Source of the DNA: a virus
Direction: 5' to 3' (one strand)
DNA length: 64,000 nucleotides
Virus record (IMG/VR): IMGVR_UViG_3300017971_007915
Span: 1-64,000 of that record
A program made the position numbers and the translations under genes. This document shows, piece by piece, positions 14,485 to 20,602 of the stretch. Position 1 is the stretch's first letter. Each line of letters starts with the position of its first letter. The notes beneath the pieces were generated by a model. The model saw nothing but the letters and a program-made list of their open reading frames with translations. It was not told the DNA's origin and did no database searches.

Positions 14485-15062
14485 ATGTTATACTTATTTG
14501 TTATGATATAGTCTGATTTTGTTTTGCTTTCTATGAAGTCACTTATAACACCTGTAGCAAATCCTGTTACAAATGTTATAAATGGTACAGCCTCACGCAT
14601 TTCACATATATCATCTTGTTCCTCTGGTATATCGTTAGGAACAGAATAATTTTCGTGCCAAATTATTTCTGCTGTATATTGAGGAGAAAATCCTATATGA
14701 AGAATATCAGGATTCCACCCATTTGCAGATTCAAAAAGTTTTCTTGATTCACTATTATCAAAACAATCAATCATAAGATGTTCTTCTTTAATATTTTTAA
14801 GATTTGCTACGTGCTTTTTATGGGTCATTTTCATATCTAATGGAGAATATTTAAATTTCCTAAGATTAAGACCTAGTACACCTTGCATAGCAAGAACTTT
14901 TTTAATTCCAATATGAGGAATTAGGTATGCTTGTGTCATGATATTTCTTTCTTCAACTACATCATAATCTATACCCATAAATTCAATATTTGGGTATTTC
15001 TTTGCTAATTGAAGTAATAGATTTGATCCTATAGCACCTAATCCAAATATATCTATCTTCAT
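14469..15062 (-). CDS. ThiF/E1-like adenylyltransferase-fold protein
   Basis: A 197-residue protein. Nucleotide-binding loop Gly7-Leu-Gly-Ala-Ile-Gly12, then Asp32 and Glu-Arg-Asn-Ile-Met-Thr-Gln (38-44), matching the E1/ThiF pattern of acidic residue plus Arg/Asn/Gln. Later, Asp-Cys-Phe-Asp-Asn-Ser-Glu-Ser-Arg fits the Asp-x-x-Asp-Asn-x-x-x-Arg motif, and a Cys precedes the Phe-Val-Thr-Gly-Phe-Ala helix. Members activate the C-terminus of ubiquitin-like or sulfur-carrier proteins. It is shorter than typical E1-like proteins (240-280) and a catalytic thioester Cys is not obvious. It overlaps the JAMM gene by 4 nt, so they are one unit. Confidence 0.78.
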   Translation of the reverse strand: MKIDIFGLGAIGSNLLLQLAKKYPNIEFMGIDYDVVEERNIMTQAYLIPHIGIKKVLAMQGVLGLNLRKFKYSPLDMKMTHKKHVANLKNIKEEHLMIDCFDNSESRKLFESANGWNPDILHIGFSPQYTAEIIWHENYSVPNDIPEEQDDICEMREAVPFITFVTGFATGVISDFIESKTKSDYIITNKYNIKKLS

Positions 15063-15469
15063 TTCATCTCTCCATATGATAAATATTTTAAAAATAAGAG
15101 TTCGTTATGTAATAAACGTCTTTTAGCATCTTCCTCAATTTCAACATAGCCTTCTTTTTGTTGTGTAAACCATATCATTTTATAATATGTATTAAACATA
15201 TCAATCTCACTTGCTAAAAATGTTATCACATAAAAATTAATATCCATACCAAAAGCTAATCTTAAACCTTTCATACAGTTCTTGTCTGTTTCACTTAAAA
15301 ATAATGAATCAGTTGGATGTACATGATAAAAATGATACAAATCAGAGCAAAGAGAAGTGTTTTTACTGTATTTCCAAATACGCTCAAAATTAAATTCTAC
15401 AGATGTAGGAGTTCCTCTACTGAAATCTATTATCTTGTCATTAAATATTGTTATAGATGATTCTATCAT
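15059..15469 (-). CDS. JAMM/JAB-type metalloprotease
   Basis: A 136-residue protein with an intact JAMM zinc motif: Glu25 upstream, then His49-Val-His51-Pro-Thr-Asp-Ser-Leu-Phe-Leu-Ser59-Glu-Thr-Asp62. The spacing is that of deubiquitinases such as AMSH. These enzymes cleave isopeptide or peptide bonds after ubiquitin-like C-termini. Directly fused in operon to a ThiF/E1-like gene (4-nt overlap) and an HNH gene, as in prokaryotic ubiquitin-like or PRTRC-type clusters. No ubiquitin-like substrate or E2 is visible in the window. Confidence 0.8.
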   Translation of the reverse strand: MIESSITIFNDKIIDFSRGTPTSVEFNFERIWKYSKNTSLCSDLYHFYHVHPTDSLFLSETDKNCMKGLRLAFGMDINFYVITFLASEIDMFNTYYKMIWFTQQKEGYVEIEEDAKRRLLHNELLFLKYLSYGEMK

Positions 15470-15472
15470 TTT

Positions 15473-16066
15473 TTACCTCGATACTTTATGAATCCTTTTC
15501 GGTATATCATATAAAGCATCTATTAATTCCTCGTTTGCTATTCTTACTTCATCGGTAAGATTTTCAGCAACTTTGTTATAGTAGTCACTATTTATCCAAG
15601 TAATATAATCATCATTCCCTCTTTTCTTGTTGCACTTTTTACAAGCAGCAACAAGATTTTCTTCTATTGATAGTCCACCCTCTTCCCATAATATTAAGTG
15701 GTCAACAGTTAAAGGAACATCATCATTTCCACAATATCTACATCTATACCTATCCCTTTTAAAAACTTTCCAGGAGACTCCTTGGTCTATTTGACGAGCG
15801 GATTTTCTTACAATAATCTTTTTTAGCCCGTTTTCATCTTCTGCTAATACTTCAGTCTCCATAATATCGGTTTGACGTATGAATTTTTTCCATTCCTCTA
15901 AATTCATATTAAGAATCTTAAATTCATTTCCAGAAGTTTTTTCAAATTCACTTGGGAAGAAACAAAAATAATCACATCCATTTCCTGACCATATTGCCCC
16001 AGAAATTTGAATAGTATTACCTACATCTAAAATATTGATATCATCTAATGTAATTGCTTCATTCAT
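15473..16066 (-). CDS. HNH endonuclease-domain protein of the ThiF/JAMM triad
   Basis: A 197-residue protein. The first about 100 residues form a beta-rich domain; the second half has an HNH nuclease: Arg-Tyr-Arg-Cys-Arg-Tyr-Cys-Gly, then Leu-Thr-Val-Asp-His-Leu, Glu-Asn-Leu and Cys-Lys-Lys-Cys-Asn-Lys, so both zinc pairs and the catalytic His are kept. I recall similar full-length proteins widely in phages and plasmids, so this is not a simple homing endonuclease. It lies 3 nt upstream of the JAMM gene and is transcribed with it. Confidence 0.82.
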   Translation of the reverse strand: MNEAITLDDINILDVGNTIQISGAIWSGNGCDYFCFFPSEFEKTSGNEFKILNMNLEEWKKFIRQTDIMETEVLAEDENGLKKIIVRKSARQIDQGVSWKVFKRDRYRCRYCGNDDVPLTVDHLILWEEGGLSIEENLVAACKKCNKKRGNDDYITWINSDYYNKVAENLTDEVRIANEELIDALYDIPKRIHKVSR

Positions 16067-16346
16067 GTTTATTAATCTCCTTTAATATATGCATTAATTG
16101 TCCTCCGTCTTTTTCTATAAGAAGTTCATCTGAAGCGAGCAACATAACTCCTTGAGTCATATCTATATTTCCATTACATCAATCTATAACTCTTTCACGC
16201 ATTATTCTAATTTTTTCAAGATGTGTATACATATCAGAACTACATTTTTCTTCAACCATTTTAAAAAAGGTTTTTTTGATAGAATCTTTATTAGTCATAT
16301 TGGTTGCAGGAATAAATCCACTGTTAAGAACAAGTACGTCAGTCAT
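16059..16346 (-). pseudogene. 95-codon gene interrupted by an in-frame TGA
   Basis: A strong AGGAGG RBS precedes ATG at 16346. The frame runs 55 codons, meets TGA at 16181-16179, then continues open for another 39 codons to a TGA overlapping the next start. Protein-like character does not change across the stop; the flanking residues (Arg-Val-Ile-Asp, stop, Cys-Asn-Gly-Asn) suggest that TGA replaced a Trp codon. It may be a nonsense mutation, a readthrough site or a truncated 55-residue protein. Function unknown. Confidence 0.5.
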
Positions 16347-16570
16347 TTCTTTTTCCTCCTGTTTAATATTTTTTTAACCAATTCCCACACATCTTTGTCT
16401 CTATCGTGGTTCTTGATTATAACTTCCTCTTTACCATCTATGATTGCTCTGTAGTTACCAAAGTCTGGACGATGTTTACAATCTTTCGTATTGATTATTT
16501 CAATCGCTGCTATTTGTTCTTTTCTATACTCACTTCCGTGAGGATGGAATTCTACTATTATTTTTAACAT
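16343..16570 (-). CDS. hypothetical protein
   Basis: A 75-residue protein with a Phe-His-Pro-His-Gly start, a central Ile-Glu-Ile-Ile-Asn strand and a basic tail. A GGGGG RBS lies 7 nt before the ATG. The layout resembles a conserved small phage protein I have seen near HNH and ThiF genes, with no known function. It overlaps the next gene by 4 nt. Confidence 0.6.
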   Translation of the reverse strand: MLKIIVEFHPHGSEYRKEQIAAIEIINTKDCKHRPDFGNYRAIIDGKEEVIIKNHDRDKDVWELVKKILNRRKKK

Positions 16571-16627
16571 AATAACCCCCTTATGTTAAAAATTAACAAT
16601 ATTCTTAACATATTTAAGTTTGTGTCT

Positions 16628-16643
16628 CCGACATTGATGTCGG
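16628..16643. other. short perfect hairpin
   Basis: CCGACAT-TG-ATGTCGG is a perfect 7-bp inverted repeat just past the tRNA-like 3' fragment. No T-run follows on either strand, so it is more likely an RNA-processing or end hairpin than a terminator. Confidence 0.5.
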
Positions 16644-16652
16644 TCAGTTAAT

Positions 16653-16700
16653 GCCTGCCCGAAGGGATTCGAACCTACATCTACCAACTTAGCATCCAGC
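16653..16700 (-). other. tRNA 3'-half-like fragment
   Basis: The minus strand carries a T-loop (GGTTCGAATCC) and a candidate anticodon 3' strand (GGATG, 16697-16693) but the T-stem pairs poorly. Immediately upstream lie a perfect CCAGCA/TGCTGG pair (16735-16730 and 16701-16696) and a hairpin with a GAAA loop, which look like intron-type RNA structure. No complete cloverleaf forms here. Confidence 0.45.
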
Positions 16701-16778
16701 ATTATGTTTCCATAACCACCTTAAAGGCTTGCTGGCTGGACCATATCTTCATCATCACAGATGGAGGGCGTATGGCCT

Positions 16779-17585
16779 CTACGCATCCCAATTATCGATG
16801 GTTTGCTCGGAATTGTCGTGAAATCTTTTAAAGATTCTTACGATGTTCTCCGAGACAGCCCTCTCCAGTTCTATGGTTCTTTCATTCCTTAATGCATAGC
16901 TAAAAGATGTTCCGCACGATTTAGAACAAGCCCTAAATTTTTTACCAAATCTTGTAGAAAGTTTATTAAAGGGTAATTCAAATAACTTTTTACAATTAGG
17001 ACATTTTAGTAATACCATCTTTTTACCTTGTTCTTTACTGCGGAGTTTGTTATGTTCTTTACTATTCATAACTTCAAGATTTTCTATTCTATTATCAAAC
17101 CTATCTCCATTTTTGTGATGCACTATTTCATTAGAATTGAGAAGTCTTTTTAAATGATTTTCAATTATTATTCTATGTAACAAAACATATCCATACTTGC
17201 TTGCATATGGATGATTCTTTACAACAGCATAAAGATAATCACCTTTATTGATAATCTTCTCAATTTTCCACATAGAACGCTCCTTATTTGAAGGATGGTG
17301 CTCATCCACTTGAGCTACTAGGACATTATTTTCTTCAAATCTTTTTAATTGCTCTAATTTGTTTGCTAAATCTCTTTCCTCCTTAATTTTACGTAATCTA
17401 TCTATTTTCGATTTTTTTATTTTATTTAAATAATCTGATTTTAATTTATGATGTTCTGGTAATTTTTGTAACCACAAACTAACAGAACTTTTAGATACAT
17501 TTAACTCTTTTGCTATTTTATTAATAGTAAATCCTTGTTTTCTTAAATTAATAGCTTTATTTTTTTCTATTATCTTCTTTTTCAT
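16779..17585 (-). CDS. HTH-HNH homing-endonuclease-like protein
   Basis: A 268-residue chimera. Residues 1-45 form an HTH (Phe-Thr-Ile-Asn-Lys-Ile-Ala-Lys-Glu-Leu-Asn-Val-Ser), 50-85 a basic helix, 105-265 an HNH endonuclease (Leu-His-Arg ... Val-His-His-Lys-Asn-Gly-Asp, Asn-Leu-Glu-Val-Met) with a later Cys-Pro-Asn-Cys / Cys-x-x-x-Cys zinc knuckle. The full frame has a GGAGG RBS. A second start, Met105 (17273), also has AAGGAG before it, so the HNH part may be made alone. Codons about 88-100 between the domains are a tRNA 5' half, suggesting that a mobile HNH gene invaded a tRNA and became joined to an HTH gene. Confidence 0.75.
   Translation of the reverse strand: MKKKIIEKNKAINLRKQGFTINKIAKELNVSKSSVSLWLQKLPEHHKLKSDYLNKIKKSKIDRLRKIKEERDLANKLEQLKRFEENNVLVAQVDEHHPSNKERSMWKIEKIINKGDYLYAVVKNHPYASKYGYVLLHRIIIENHLKRLLNSNEIVHHKNGDRFDNRIENLEVMNSKEHNKLRSKEQGKKMVLLKCPNCKKLFELPFNKLSTRFGKKFRACSKSCGTSFSYALRNERTIELERAVSENIVRIFKRFHDNSEQTIDNWDA
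17288..17324 (-). other. tRNA 5'-half-like fragment inside the HTH-HNH gene
   Basis: Read from 17324 downwards: a 7-nt acceptor strand GTCCTAG, TA at positions 8-9, a perfect D-stem GCTC/GAGC with an 8-nt AAGTGGAT loop, then CATCC, as in the 5' side of an anticodon stem. No matching acceptor 3' strand (CTAGGAC) was found nearby. CATCC can pair with GGATG of the fragment about 590 bp downstream. Confidence 0.5.
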
Positions 17586-17603
17586 TTATTCCTCCAATAA
17601 ATG

Positions 17604-17677
17604 TGACTCCACTGAGAATCGAACTCAGTACCTCGACCTTAAAAGGGTCTTGCTGCTACCAATTGAGCTATGGAGTC
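17604..17677 (-). tRNA. tRNA-Lys (TTT), copy 1
   Basis: Acceptor GACTCCA/TGGAGTC pairs fully; anticodon loop CTTTTAA gives TTT; T-arm CTGAG-TTCGATT-CTCAG is perfect. The D-stem is short (3 bp) with an enlarged loop. Decodes AAA/AAG, abundant in this AT-rich genome. Confidence 0.92.
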
Positions 17678-17683
17678 ATTATG

Positions 17684-17758
17684 TGCCAAGGGGCAGAATC
17701 GAACTGCCGACACACGGATTTTCAGTCCGCTGCTCTACCGAAATTGAGCTACCTTGAC
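17684..17758 (-). tRNA. tRNA-Phe (GAA)
   Basis: Acceptor GTCAAGG/CCTTGGC (one G-T pair), D-stem GCTC/GAGC, anticodon arm GCGGA-CTGAAAA-TCCGT (GAA) and T-arm GGCAG-TTCGATT-CTGCC form a complete cloverleaf. Lies 6 nt from tRNA-Lys. Confidence 0.93.
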
Positions 17759-17764
17759 ATAATG

Positions 17765-18262
17765 TTATCTTTCAAATTCTCCTATTATTTCATATTTATC
17801 CTTATCTATTTTTATATTTTTCCTATAAAAGCGATAAAACATTCCATGTAGAAAATAAGGTCTAAGTTTGTGTTCTGTTATATGCCTGTCTATGGGACGC
17901 TTATTATTTTCATCATAATCTGTATGCGTTCCTACGTACTTTCTAAAGTATTCGTGTTGTCTATCAAGTTGTTTTAAAAGTTTTTCTGGTATTCTATACA
18001 CTTTATAAAACCACTGGTATTCGTAATCAAAGAGTTCACCCTCTTCAAACTCCCATCCTTCTCTTTCGCAAACTTGTCTCCACTCTTCTTTCTCTTCCTT
18101 ATTAAACGGTATTTCATGTACAATTTCTTTATCAAATGCAAAATAAACTCTCTCTCCTTCCCACAACATAATTCCTGTTAATGGACCATCCCAGTAAGCT
18201 AGATGGTACAGAAATCTCGTTTGTCCATTAGTTTCTTTTGTTAGTTCATCAAGAGTTTTCAT
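17765..18262 (-). CDS. hypothetical protein
   Basis: A 165-residue acidic, aromatic-rich protein (many Tyr, Trp and Phe) located between tRNA-Phe and tRNA-Lys copy 2. Pattern: Leu-Tyr-His-Leu-Ala-Tyr-Trp-Asp-Gly-Pro-Leu-Thr-Gly near the start, then a Glu-rich helix and a basic C-terminus. I do not recognise a family. It is followed at once by the tRNAs, so transcripts probably read through. Confidence 0.6.
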   Translation of the reverse strand: MKTLDELTKETNGQTRFLYHLAYWDGPLTGIMLWEGERVYFAFDKEIVHEIPFNKEEKEEWRQVCEREGWEFEEGELFDYEYQWFYKVYRIPEKLLKQLDRQHEYFRKYVGTHTDYDENNKRPIDRHITEHKLRPYFLHGMFYRFYRKNIKIDKDKYEIIGEFER

Positions 18263-18265
18263 TTT

Positions 18266-18565
18266 TTATCCTGCATATTTCATTTTATCTCTGTATTCCT
18301 CTAAAATAGAAATTAACTTTTCTACCCCTTTTTTCTTTAGTACAAAAGCATCCGAATACGGGGAACCATAGGTCAGTATTCTCCATATTTGCCTTAACCT
18401 ATTTCTTAAACTTGGTTTACCAGTTATATTCCCATATTGATAAACTGAAAAATACAATAGAGATGGTTTCCCTTCTATTTCGAAATCCTCATCAAGAACT
18501 ATTTGAATAAGTTCTGTATGACAATCACATTCAATATATTTTGGTTCAAACATTTGACAACTCAT
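18266..18565 (-). CDS. conserved small phage protein
   Basis: A 99-residue protein. Cys-Asp-Cys-His near residue 14, then Phe-Ser-Val-Tyr-Gln-Tyr-Gly and Leu-Arg-Gln-Ile-Trp-Arg-Ile-Leu-Thr-Tyr-Gly-Ser-Pro-Tyr. This combination matches my memory of a small hypothetical protein common in tailed phages, function unknown. RBS GGAGG. Confidence 0.65.
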   Translation of the reverse strand: MSCQMFEPKYIECDCHTELIQIVLDEDFEIEGKPSLLYFSVYQYGNITGKPSLRNRLRQIWRILTYGSPYSDAFVLKKKGVEKLISILEEYRDKMKYAG

Positions 18566-18583
18566 ATCTATAACCTCCTTATG

Positions 18584-18657
18584 TGCGTCCTCTGAGAATC
18601 GAACTCAGTACCTCGACCTTAAAAGGGTCTTGCTGCTACCAATTGAGCTATGGACGC
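18584..18657 (-). tRNA. tRNA-Lys (TTT), copy 2
   Basis: Near-identical to the copy at 17.6 kb through D-, anticodon (CTTTTAA) and T-arms, but with a different acceptor (GCGTCCA/AGGACGC, one mismatch at the base of the stem). A duplication followed by acceptor change is the simplest reading. Its 5' end overlaps the 3' end of the next gene. Confidence 0.85.
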
Positions 18658-18878
18658 TTTAATAATCTAATAGAAAAACTTAATTCAAACTTGATAAGTT
18701 TTAATTTCAAGACCCATCCTAAAGTTTTAGATTCTATCCAAGTTTCAATACCGATATTAAATATAAAATCTTTATAGATTCCAGCAAATAATAAAATGTG
18801 TTCTCCATCAATTAAAGGATTTCTTGTTTTGTATGTAAAGAATCTCTTACTTTTACATTTGTACCATATGTCATTCAT
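18648..18878 (-). CDS. hypothetical protein overlapping tRNA-Lys
   Basis: A 76-residue protein with an AGGAG RBS. Mixed hydrophobic and basic, with Ile-Phe-Asn-Ile-Gly-Ile-Glu-Thr-Trp in the middle. Its last ten bases, including the stop, lie inside tRNA-Lys copy 2. The aromatic/Ile pattern is faintly like the neighbour at 18966-19133; a distant duplication is possible. Confidence 0.5.
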   Translation of the reverse strand: MNDIWYKCKSKRFFTYKTRNPLIDGEHILLFAGIYKDFIFNIGIETWIESKTLGWVLKLKLIKFELSFSIRLLKRP

Positions 18879-18892
18879 ATTAATCTCCTATT

Positions 18893-18965
18893 TCCGCTCG
18901 ACCGGAATCGAACCGATTGCCTCTCAGTTATCAGCCGAGTGCTCTACCTATTGAGCTACGAGCGG
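18893..18965 (-). tRNA. tRNA-Ile (GAT)
   Basis: Acceptor CCGCTCG/CGAGCGG, D-stem GCTC/GAGC, anticodon arm CTCGG-CTGATAA-CTGAG (GAT) and T-arm ATCGG-TTCGATT-CCGGT make a complete cloverleaf with A73. Confidence 0.93.
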
Positions 18966-19133
18966 TTAAGCAACATATTTTATATTTTTTCTCAAATCAT
19001 AAAATATTGCAAACTGTAACCATCTAAAACAACCTATTTTCCACCGGTATGTTTTGAGTTTAGGAATTACTTCAAATCTGTATAACAGTATCCCTGGTAC
19101 AGTATTCTTTGCTAATCCAATATTAATTATCAT
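18966..19133 (-). CDS. hypothetical basic protein
   Basis: A 55-residue protein started at 19133 after a GGAGG RBS; the longer frame to 19169 would translate part of a tRNA. Pattern: Gly-Leu-Ala-Lys-Asn, a beta strand, then Arg-Trp-Leu-Gln-Phe-Ala-Ile-Phe-Tyr-Asp. Its stop is 1 nt from tRNA-Ile. Not recognised. Confidence 0.55.
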   Translation of the reverse strand: MIINIGLAKNTVPGILLYRFEVIPKLKTYRWKIGCFRWLQFAIFYDLRKNIKYVA

Positions 19134-19144
19134 AGTTCCTCCTT

Positions 19145-19220
19145 TGGCGAGAGTGGGAGTCGAACCCACAGATTACAGAGTTTTTGGGACTCCAGCCTTT
19201 TCCAATTTAGCCATCTCGCC
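19145..19220 (-). tRNA. tRNA, isotype uncertain (CAA or CCA)
   Basis: Acceptor GGCGAGA/TCTCGCC, anticodon stem GGAGT/ACTCT and T-arm GTGGG-TTCGACT-CCCAC all pair. The loop CCCAAAA reads CAA (Leu) in the standard register but lacks U33; a one-base shift would read CCA (Trp). The variable loop is short, unlike a normal tRNA-Leu. Isotype left open. Confidence 0.75.
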
Positions 19221-19578
19221 TTAATTTGTTTCTTTTTGCTTGGTATGATCTATGACCTTCTCTACAAAGATCACATCTACATCCATGAGCATATTTGCTA
19301 TGTGTTCCATGATTTTCTTTTTTAAGTAAATTATGATGATAGTCACTATGACATTTTCTACACCATACAACACATTTTTTTAATTCTTTTTCTCTTCTCT
19401 CTTCAGACCAAGACCATATTTTATGATCTTCCTTTTCCTTTGGATTTTTATGATGTAATTCCAACTTTTCTATCGAACCACATTTTTCACATACTTTGTC
19501 TTTAAAAAATTCTAATCTTCTTTTCCTTACCCATAATTTAGCATATTCTCTTTGTTTGTTAACATCCTTATAAGACAT
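19207..19578 (-). CDS. HNH endonuclease
   Basis: A 123-residue free-standing HNH protein: Cys-Glu-Lys-Cys-Gly, Leu-Glu-Leu-His-His-Lys-Asn-Pro, then Lys-Ile-Trp-Ser-Trp-Ser-Glu-Glu-Arg-Arg and Cys-Arg-Lys-Cys-His-Ser-Asp, followed by a second Cys/His group. The Trp-Ser-Trp-Ser-Glu signature is common in small phage HNH proteins. Its last 14 bases overlap the tRNA at 19.15 kb. It probably promotes spread of this locus or aids packaging; homing is the usual explanation in a tRNA cluster. Confidence 0.82.
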   Translation of the reverse strand: MSYKDVNKQREYAKLWVRKRRLEFFKDKVCEKCGSIEKLELHHKNPKEKEDHKIWSWSEERREKELKKCVVWCRKCHSDYHHNLLKKENHGTHSKYAHGCRCDLCREGHRSYQAKRNKLRRDG

Positions 19579-19599
19579 ACTAATACTCCTTCAATTAAT

Positions 19600-19681
19600 T
19601 AGGAGCGAAGGGAGTTGAACCCTTACACCTTTCGGCATTGGAGCTTAAATCCAATGTGTCTACCAGTTCCACCACGCTCCC
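19600..19681 (-). tRNA. tRNA-Leu (TAA)
   Basis: A class II tRNA: acceptor GGGAGCG/CGCTCCT, anticodon arm TTGGA-TTTAAGC-TCCAA (TAA), a long variable arm TGCC-GAAA-GGTGT, T-arm AAGGG-TTCAACT-CCCTT. Reads UUA, the dominant Leu codon in AT-rich genes. Confidence 0.94.
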
Positions 19682-19686
19682 ATATG

Positions 19687-19765
19687 TGCCCCACCTCCGA
19701 TTCGAACGGAGACGCTTACGCACAGGGCCTAAACCTGTTGACTAGACCAATTCGTCTAATGGGGC
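19687..19765 (-). tRNA. tRNA-Leu (TAG)
   Basis: Acceptor GCCCCAT/GTGGGGC (one G-T pair), D-stem GAC/GTC, anticodon arm ACAGG-TTTAGGC-CCTGT (TAG), variable arm GCG-TAAG-CGT and T-arm CTCCG-TTCGAAT-CGGAG. Its 5' end overlaps the stop of a small zinc-ribbon gene. Confidence 0.94.
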
Positions 19766-19872
19766 TTACTTAATTTTAAAAGACCTCTACATTCAGGACA
19801 TTGCCAAGAATGTACAATATCAGTCATTATTTCAAAGACCTTTAAACATTTAAAACATACAAATCTTTTCAT
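19756..19872 (-). CDS. 38-residue zinc-ribbon microprotein
   Basis: Found between two tRNAs, with an AGGAGAGG RBS. Cys6-Phe-Lys-Cys9 and Cys25-Pro-Glu-Cys28 form a classic zinc ribbon and little else. Its last ten bases lie in tRNA-Leu(TAG). Confidence 0.65.
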   Translation of the reverse strand: MKRFVCFKCLKVFEIMTDIVHSWQCPECRGLLKLSKPH

Positions 19873-19887
19873 ATACCTCTCCTTATT

Positions 19888-19963
19888 TCCCCATGACAGG
19901 ATTCGAACCTGTAAAGATTTAGTCCCTCAAACTAACGCCTCTACCAGATCGGGCTACATGGGG
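19888..19963 (-). tRNA. tRNA with GAG anticodon (Leu), short variable loop
   Basis: Acceptor CCCCATG/CATGGGG, anticodon arm TTAGT-TTGAGGG-ACTAA and T-arm ACAGG-TTCGAAT-CCTGT are perfect. GAG reads Leu CUC/CUU, but the variable loop has only 6 nt, which is atypical for tRNA-Leu. The D-stem is 3 bp, as in class II tRNAs. Confidence 0.82.
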
Positions 19964-19969
19964 TTTTAT

Positions 19970-20362
19970 TTAATTTCTTATAACAACTTGCCTGCCAAAC
20001 CATGTTTTAAGAGGGTCAAATCCTCCTTTTATTAAAGTTTCTACATAACCCTGACTTCTTCGTACTTCATCATATTCTTTTCTTTCTTGTTCTTCTCTGT
20101 CATTTAATTCTTGTTGTTCATCTTCCAATTCAACTTCTTTATATATCATATCGAGGTCCATTTCAACAATTTCATTTATTTCATAAAGTTCGGCGTGTTC
20201 AAGCTGATTATCTCCAGTATAATATTCTTTAATAACTTTGATAAGTTCTACTTTAGCAGATTCTAGTGTTTTTGAATCCAAGTCAATAACATTAAGTCCA
20301 CATCCTATTGTGTAATCACATCCTTCCGCTTCTTGAACTATGTGTGCCTTATAAACTTTCAT
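19970..20362 (-). CDS. hypothetical acidic protein
   Basis: A 130-residue protein. N-terminal beta-like segment with two Cys (Gly-Cys-Asp-Tyr-Thr-Ile-Gly-Cys-Gly), a long Glu-rich helix (about 60-105) and a basic end. RBS AAGGGGG. It lies 6 nt from the GAG tRNA. Not recognised. Confidence 0.6.
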   Translation of the reverse strand: MKVYKAHIVQEAEGCDYTIGCGLNVIDLDSKTLESAKVELIKVIKEYYTGDNQLEHAELYEINEIVEMDLDMIYKEVELEDEQQELNDREEQERKEYDEVRRSQGYVETLIKGGFDPLKTWFGRQVVIRN

Positions 20363-20363
20363 T

Positions 20364-20519
20364 TTATTTATCCCCCTTTCTATTCTCTCTTAACTCTATG
20401 CAAATAGAGCTATTACACTCTTCTCCAAAATTAACTTTGCAATCGCATACGCTACATCTCCAACCCTTAATATATTCATTTATTTCGAAAAATTCTAAAT
20501 CTACACCTGTAGCTTTCAT
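20364..20519 (-). CDS. 51-residue Cys-containing protein
   Basis: Found in a gap. Cys24, Cys27, Cys29, Cys37 and Cys42 suggest a metal site (Cys-Ser-Val-Cys-Asp-Cys). It ends 2 nt from the next start. RBS is a weak AAGTAAGAG. Confidence 0.5.
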   Translation of the reverse strand: MKATGVDLEFFEINEYIKGWRCSVCDCKVNFGEECNSSICIELRENRKGDK

Positions 20520-20541
20520 CTCTTACTTCCTTCAAATATAT

Positions 20542-20592
20542 TTAATGACCTTCTAATGCCAATCTAATTAAATCCCCTTTAACTGTTTTCAT
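20542..20592 (-). pseudogene. N-terminal remnant resembling a macrodomain gene
   Basis: An ATG with an AAGGAAGG RBS opens only 16 codons: Met-Lys-Thr-Val-Lys-Gly-Asp-Leu-Ile-Arg-Leu-Ala-Leu-Glu-Gly-His, then stop. This start closely resembles the beginning of phage macrodomain (ADP-ribose-binding) proteins, which I recall as Val-Lys-Gly-Asp-Leu-Ile-Lys-Leu-Ala. The rest of the gene is gone, so this is probably a deletion scar. The comparison is from memory. Confidence 0.4.
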
Positions 20593-20602
20593 TATACCTT
20601 CC

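Noticed and set aside
16653-16760. A complete intact tRNA at this position
   Set aside because: The T-stem is mismatched and no acceptor or D-arm pairs with it; only a half can be recognised.
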